Assembly (NCBI RefSeq): GCF_000702445.1 | Contig: NZ_JNIF01000003.1 | Coordinates: 62,001-126,000 of the forward strand | DNA length: 64,000 nt | Direction of reading: 5' to 3' | DNA from: Bryobacter aggregatus MPL3 | GTDB lineage: Bacteria; Acidobacteriota; Terriglobia; Bryobacterales; Bryobacteraceae | Program-made: the position numbers and the translations under genes | The notes under the pieces: model-generated | Seen by the model: only the letters and a program-made list of their open reading frames with translations | What the model was told of the DNA's origin: nothing | Database searches by the model: none | Shown: piece after piece, positions 62,858-64,000 of the stretch | Layout of the letters: every line of letters starts with the position of its first letter | Position numbering within the stretch: the first letter of the stretch is position 1

Positions 62858-64000
62858 TTATTGAATCCGGCTGAGCAGTTTGATTTGCCCTTCGCTGCGG
62901 ACCGCGTAGAGCAAAGTACCGTCTGGGTTCCAGAGGAGGCAATCGGCATCAAAGAGAGGCTCGTTCAGGAAGGTGACGGTTTCGTCGTCTGCCTGCGAAC
63001 GGTAGCCGGTGAGGATGGTGAGGATTCCATCGGAGGAGATCCGGGTGAGGCGGCGGGATTCGGAGATGTAGATGTTATCGCCAGAATCAACCGCGAGCCC
63101 TTCCATGGGAGCGAAGCCGGTTTGCTTCGAGGAATCGCCCGTGATGTCGGCGTAGCTAAAGGGAAGTCCGTTGCCAACGACGGTGGTGATGTTGCCGTTG
63201 GTGAGCAGCTTGCGGATGCGGCGGTTGCCACGATCGGCAATCAGGATGTTGCCTTGGGAATCGTAAGCGAGATCACCGGGGTTGTTGAGCTGCGCCGCGG
63301 TGGCGGCGGCACCGTCGCCGCTGAAGCCTGCGCCCTTGCCACCTGCGAGCACGGTGGCGACGCCGGTGGAGAGGTTTAAGCGCATGACGCGGTGGCTGCC
63401 GGCTTCCGAATAGATGAGACGATCGCTCGAATCAAAGAGCAGGCCGCTGGGGCTGTTGAGATTCGCCCGGGCGGTTTTGAGGATGCCAGCCGGGGTGAGT
63501 ACGCGGATCTTGGTGGCTTCGGCAATGTAGATTTCTCCGTTGCCGCGCTCGGCGATGCGGACGGGGTTGTCGAGAGTGGCCTCGAGCGCCGGGCCACCGT
63601 CGCCTTTGGCGAAACCAGCCGGGAAGGCCGTGCCTGCCAGTGCGGTGAGGGTGCCATCGGTGTTCTGGCGGAGGAGACGATTGGCGCCGGTGTCGAGAAC
63701 CAGCAGCGAGCCATCGTGGGCGCGGAGGATGCCGCGCGGCTGGAGCAGCAAGAGCGGCTTATCGGCAGGGTAGTTGTCCGGCTGGGGCCAGGTGCCGGCA
63801 AAGACGCTCATCTGGATGCCCTGGAGACGGTAGACGTGATAAGCAGAGGGCGAGGCGACGAGCAGGCCCTGGGTGGGGGATTGGAAGAGGACGCTTGCGT
63901 CGTTGACCGGGAAGTCGAGGGGATTCACCGGCTCCGCGTTGCCTGCCTTGCCGTTGCCGATGATTGGGACGAGGCGGTTCTCGTTGATGTTGTAGCGCAG
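62858..64000 (-). CDS. NHL-repeat beta-propeller protein (runs off right edge)
   Basis: At least 381 residues; the frame stays open to the right edge, so the start lies outside the window. Repeats: LQPRGILRAHDGSLLVLDTGANRLLR, LDNPVRIAERGNGEIYIAEATKIRVLT, LNSPSGLLFDSSDRLIYSEAGSHRVMRL, LNNPGDLAYDSQGNILIADRGNRRIRK and MEGLAVDSGDNIYISESRRLTRIS are classic NHL blades, separated by AGTG/GDGG-containing loops. The N-terminal part visible (LVPIIGNGKAGN) is a further blade. Such proteins are usually secreted in Acidobacteriota and often carry TIGR03437, which is not seen here. A strong terminator follows. Confidence 0.85.
   Translation of the reverse strand: MRYNINENRLVPIIGNGKAGNAEPVNPLDFPVNDASVLFQSPTQGLLVASPSAYHVYRLQGIQMSVFAGTWPQPDNYPADKPLLLLQPRGILRAHDGSLLVLDTGANRLLRQNTDGTLTALAGTAFPAGFAKGDGGPALEATLDNPVRIAERGNGEIYIAEATKIRVLTPAGILKTARANLNSPSGLLFDSSDRLIYSEAGSHRVMRLNLSTGVATVLAGGKGAGFSGDGAAATAAQLNNPGDLAYDSQGNILIADRGNRRIRKLLTNGNITTVVGNGLPFSYADITGDSSKQTGFAPMEGLAVDSGDNIYISESRRLTRISSDGILTILTGYRSQADDETVTFLNEPLFDADCLLWNPDGTLLYAVRSEGQIKLLSRIQ

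Overview
The window looks like chromosome of a Gram-negative Acidobacteriota, most likely a Solibacter/Bryobacter-type member (order Bryobacterales). The indicators are an ADOP-type ABC permease with a PadR-linked N-terminus next to a PadR regulator, a secreted serine hydrolase ending in a TIGR03437-like 'Solibacter' C-terminal domain, a BamD-like outer-membrane lipoprotein, RNase J, a DUF1080 protein, DUF4097 proteins, WD40-like propellers and a propeller-type hybrid histidine kinase. The assignment is inference from gene content; there is no rRNA. Most genes have high GC in third positions, with visible exceptions at 51.2-53.5 kb and in parts of 44.2-46.8 kb.

Layout. 0-4.3 kb (minus): rsmB, rpe, bamD, a receiver protein, yajQ and the start of an alpha/beta hydrolase, packed tightly. 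4.5-9.5 kb: a lone receiver, a D-lactate-type dehydrogenase overlapping a polysaccharide-type ABC permease, an adenosine-specific kinase, a LysE exporter and metY. 9.6-18.9 kb (plus): a CpaE-like ATPase, a serine hydrolase, then a regulatory block of ECF sigma factor, zinc-finger/HEAT anti-sigma, two DUF4097 envelope proteins and a 1313-residue hybrid kinase. 18.8-21.9 kb (minus): RNase J and a GlcD-like FAD oxidase. 21.9-30.5 kb: a frameshifted DUF1080 gene, TolC-like channel, lipoprotein, geranylgeranyl-reductase-type flavoprotein, hemL, a divergent amidohydrolase, a DoxX/thioredoxin fusion and an ArgD-like aminotransferase. 30.5-43.8 kb: a GH78 rhamnosidase, HEAT protein, a run of frameshifted genes and duplicated WD40-type secreted proteins (34.5-39 kb), a DUF4198/kelch protein, an NsrR-like Rrf2 repressor divergent from an exported truncated hemoglobin, a TRIC-type membrane protein and an M20 peptidase.

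44.1-46.3 kb holds the most unusual element: a tRNA-Pro(TGG) gene whose last 22 bases recur about 2.1 kb downstream. The two copies bracket only a DUF4236 protein and a membrane-anchored J-domain protein with an internally duplicated, unrecognised domain. No integrase is present, so this looks like a minimal tRNA-borne genomic island. The J-protein ORF contains a G8 tract; one G fewer would end the protein just after the J domain, before the downstream att copy.

46.8-64 kb: DUF481 protein, serine hydrolase with TIGR03437-like domain, class V aminotransferase, an AT-rich patch with one intact and two damaged secreted-protein genes, an SGNH hydrolase, HigBA toxin-antitoxin, two convergent pirins, a DHFR-like/TetR/DUF1801 operon with a palindromic candidate operator, the ADOP permease/PadR pair, a decayed IS630-type transposase, and an NHL-repeat protein running off the right edge. 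No CRISPR array, prophage or rRNA was seen.
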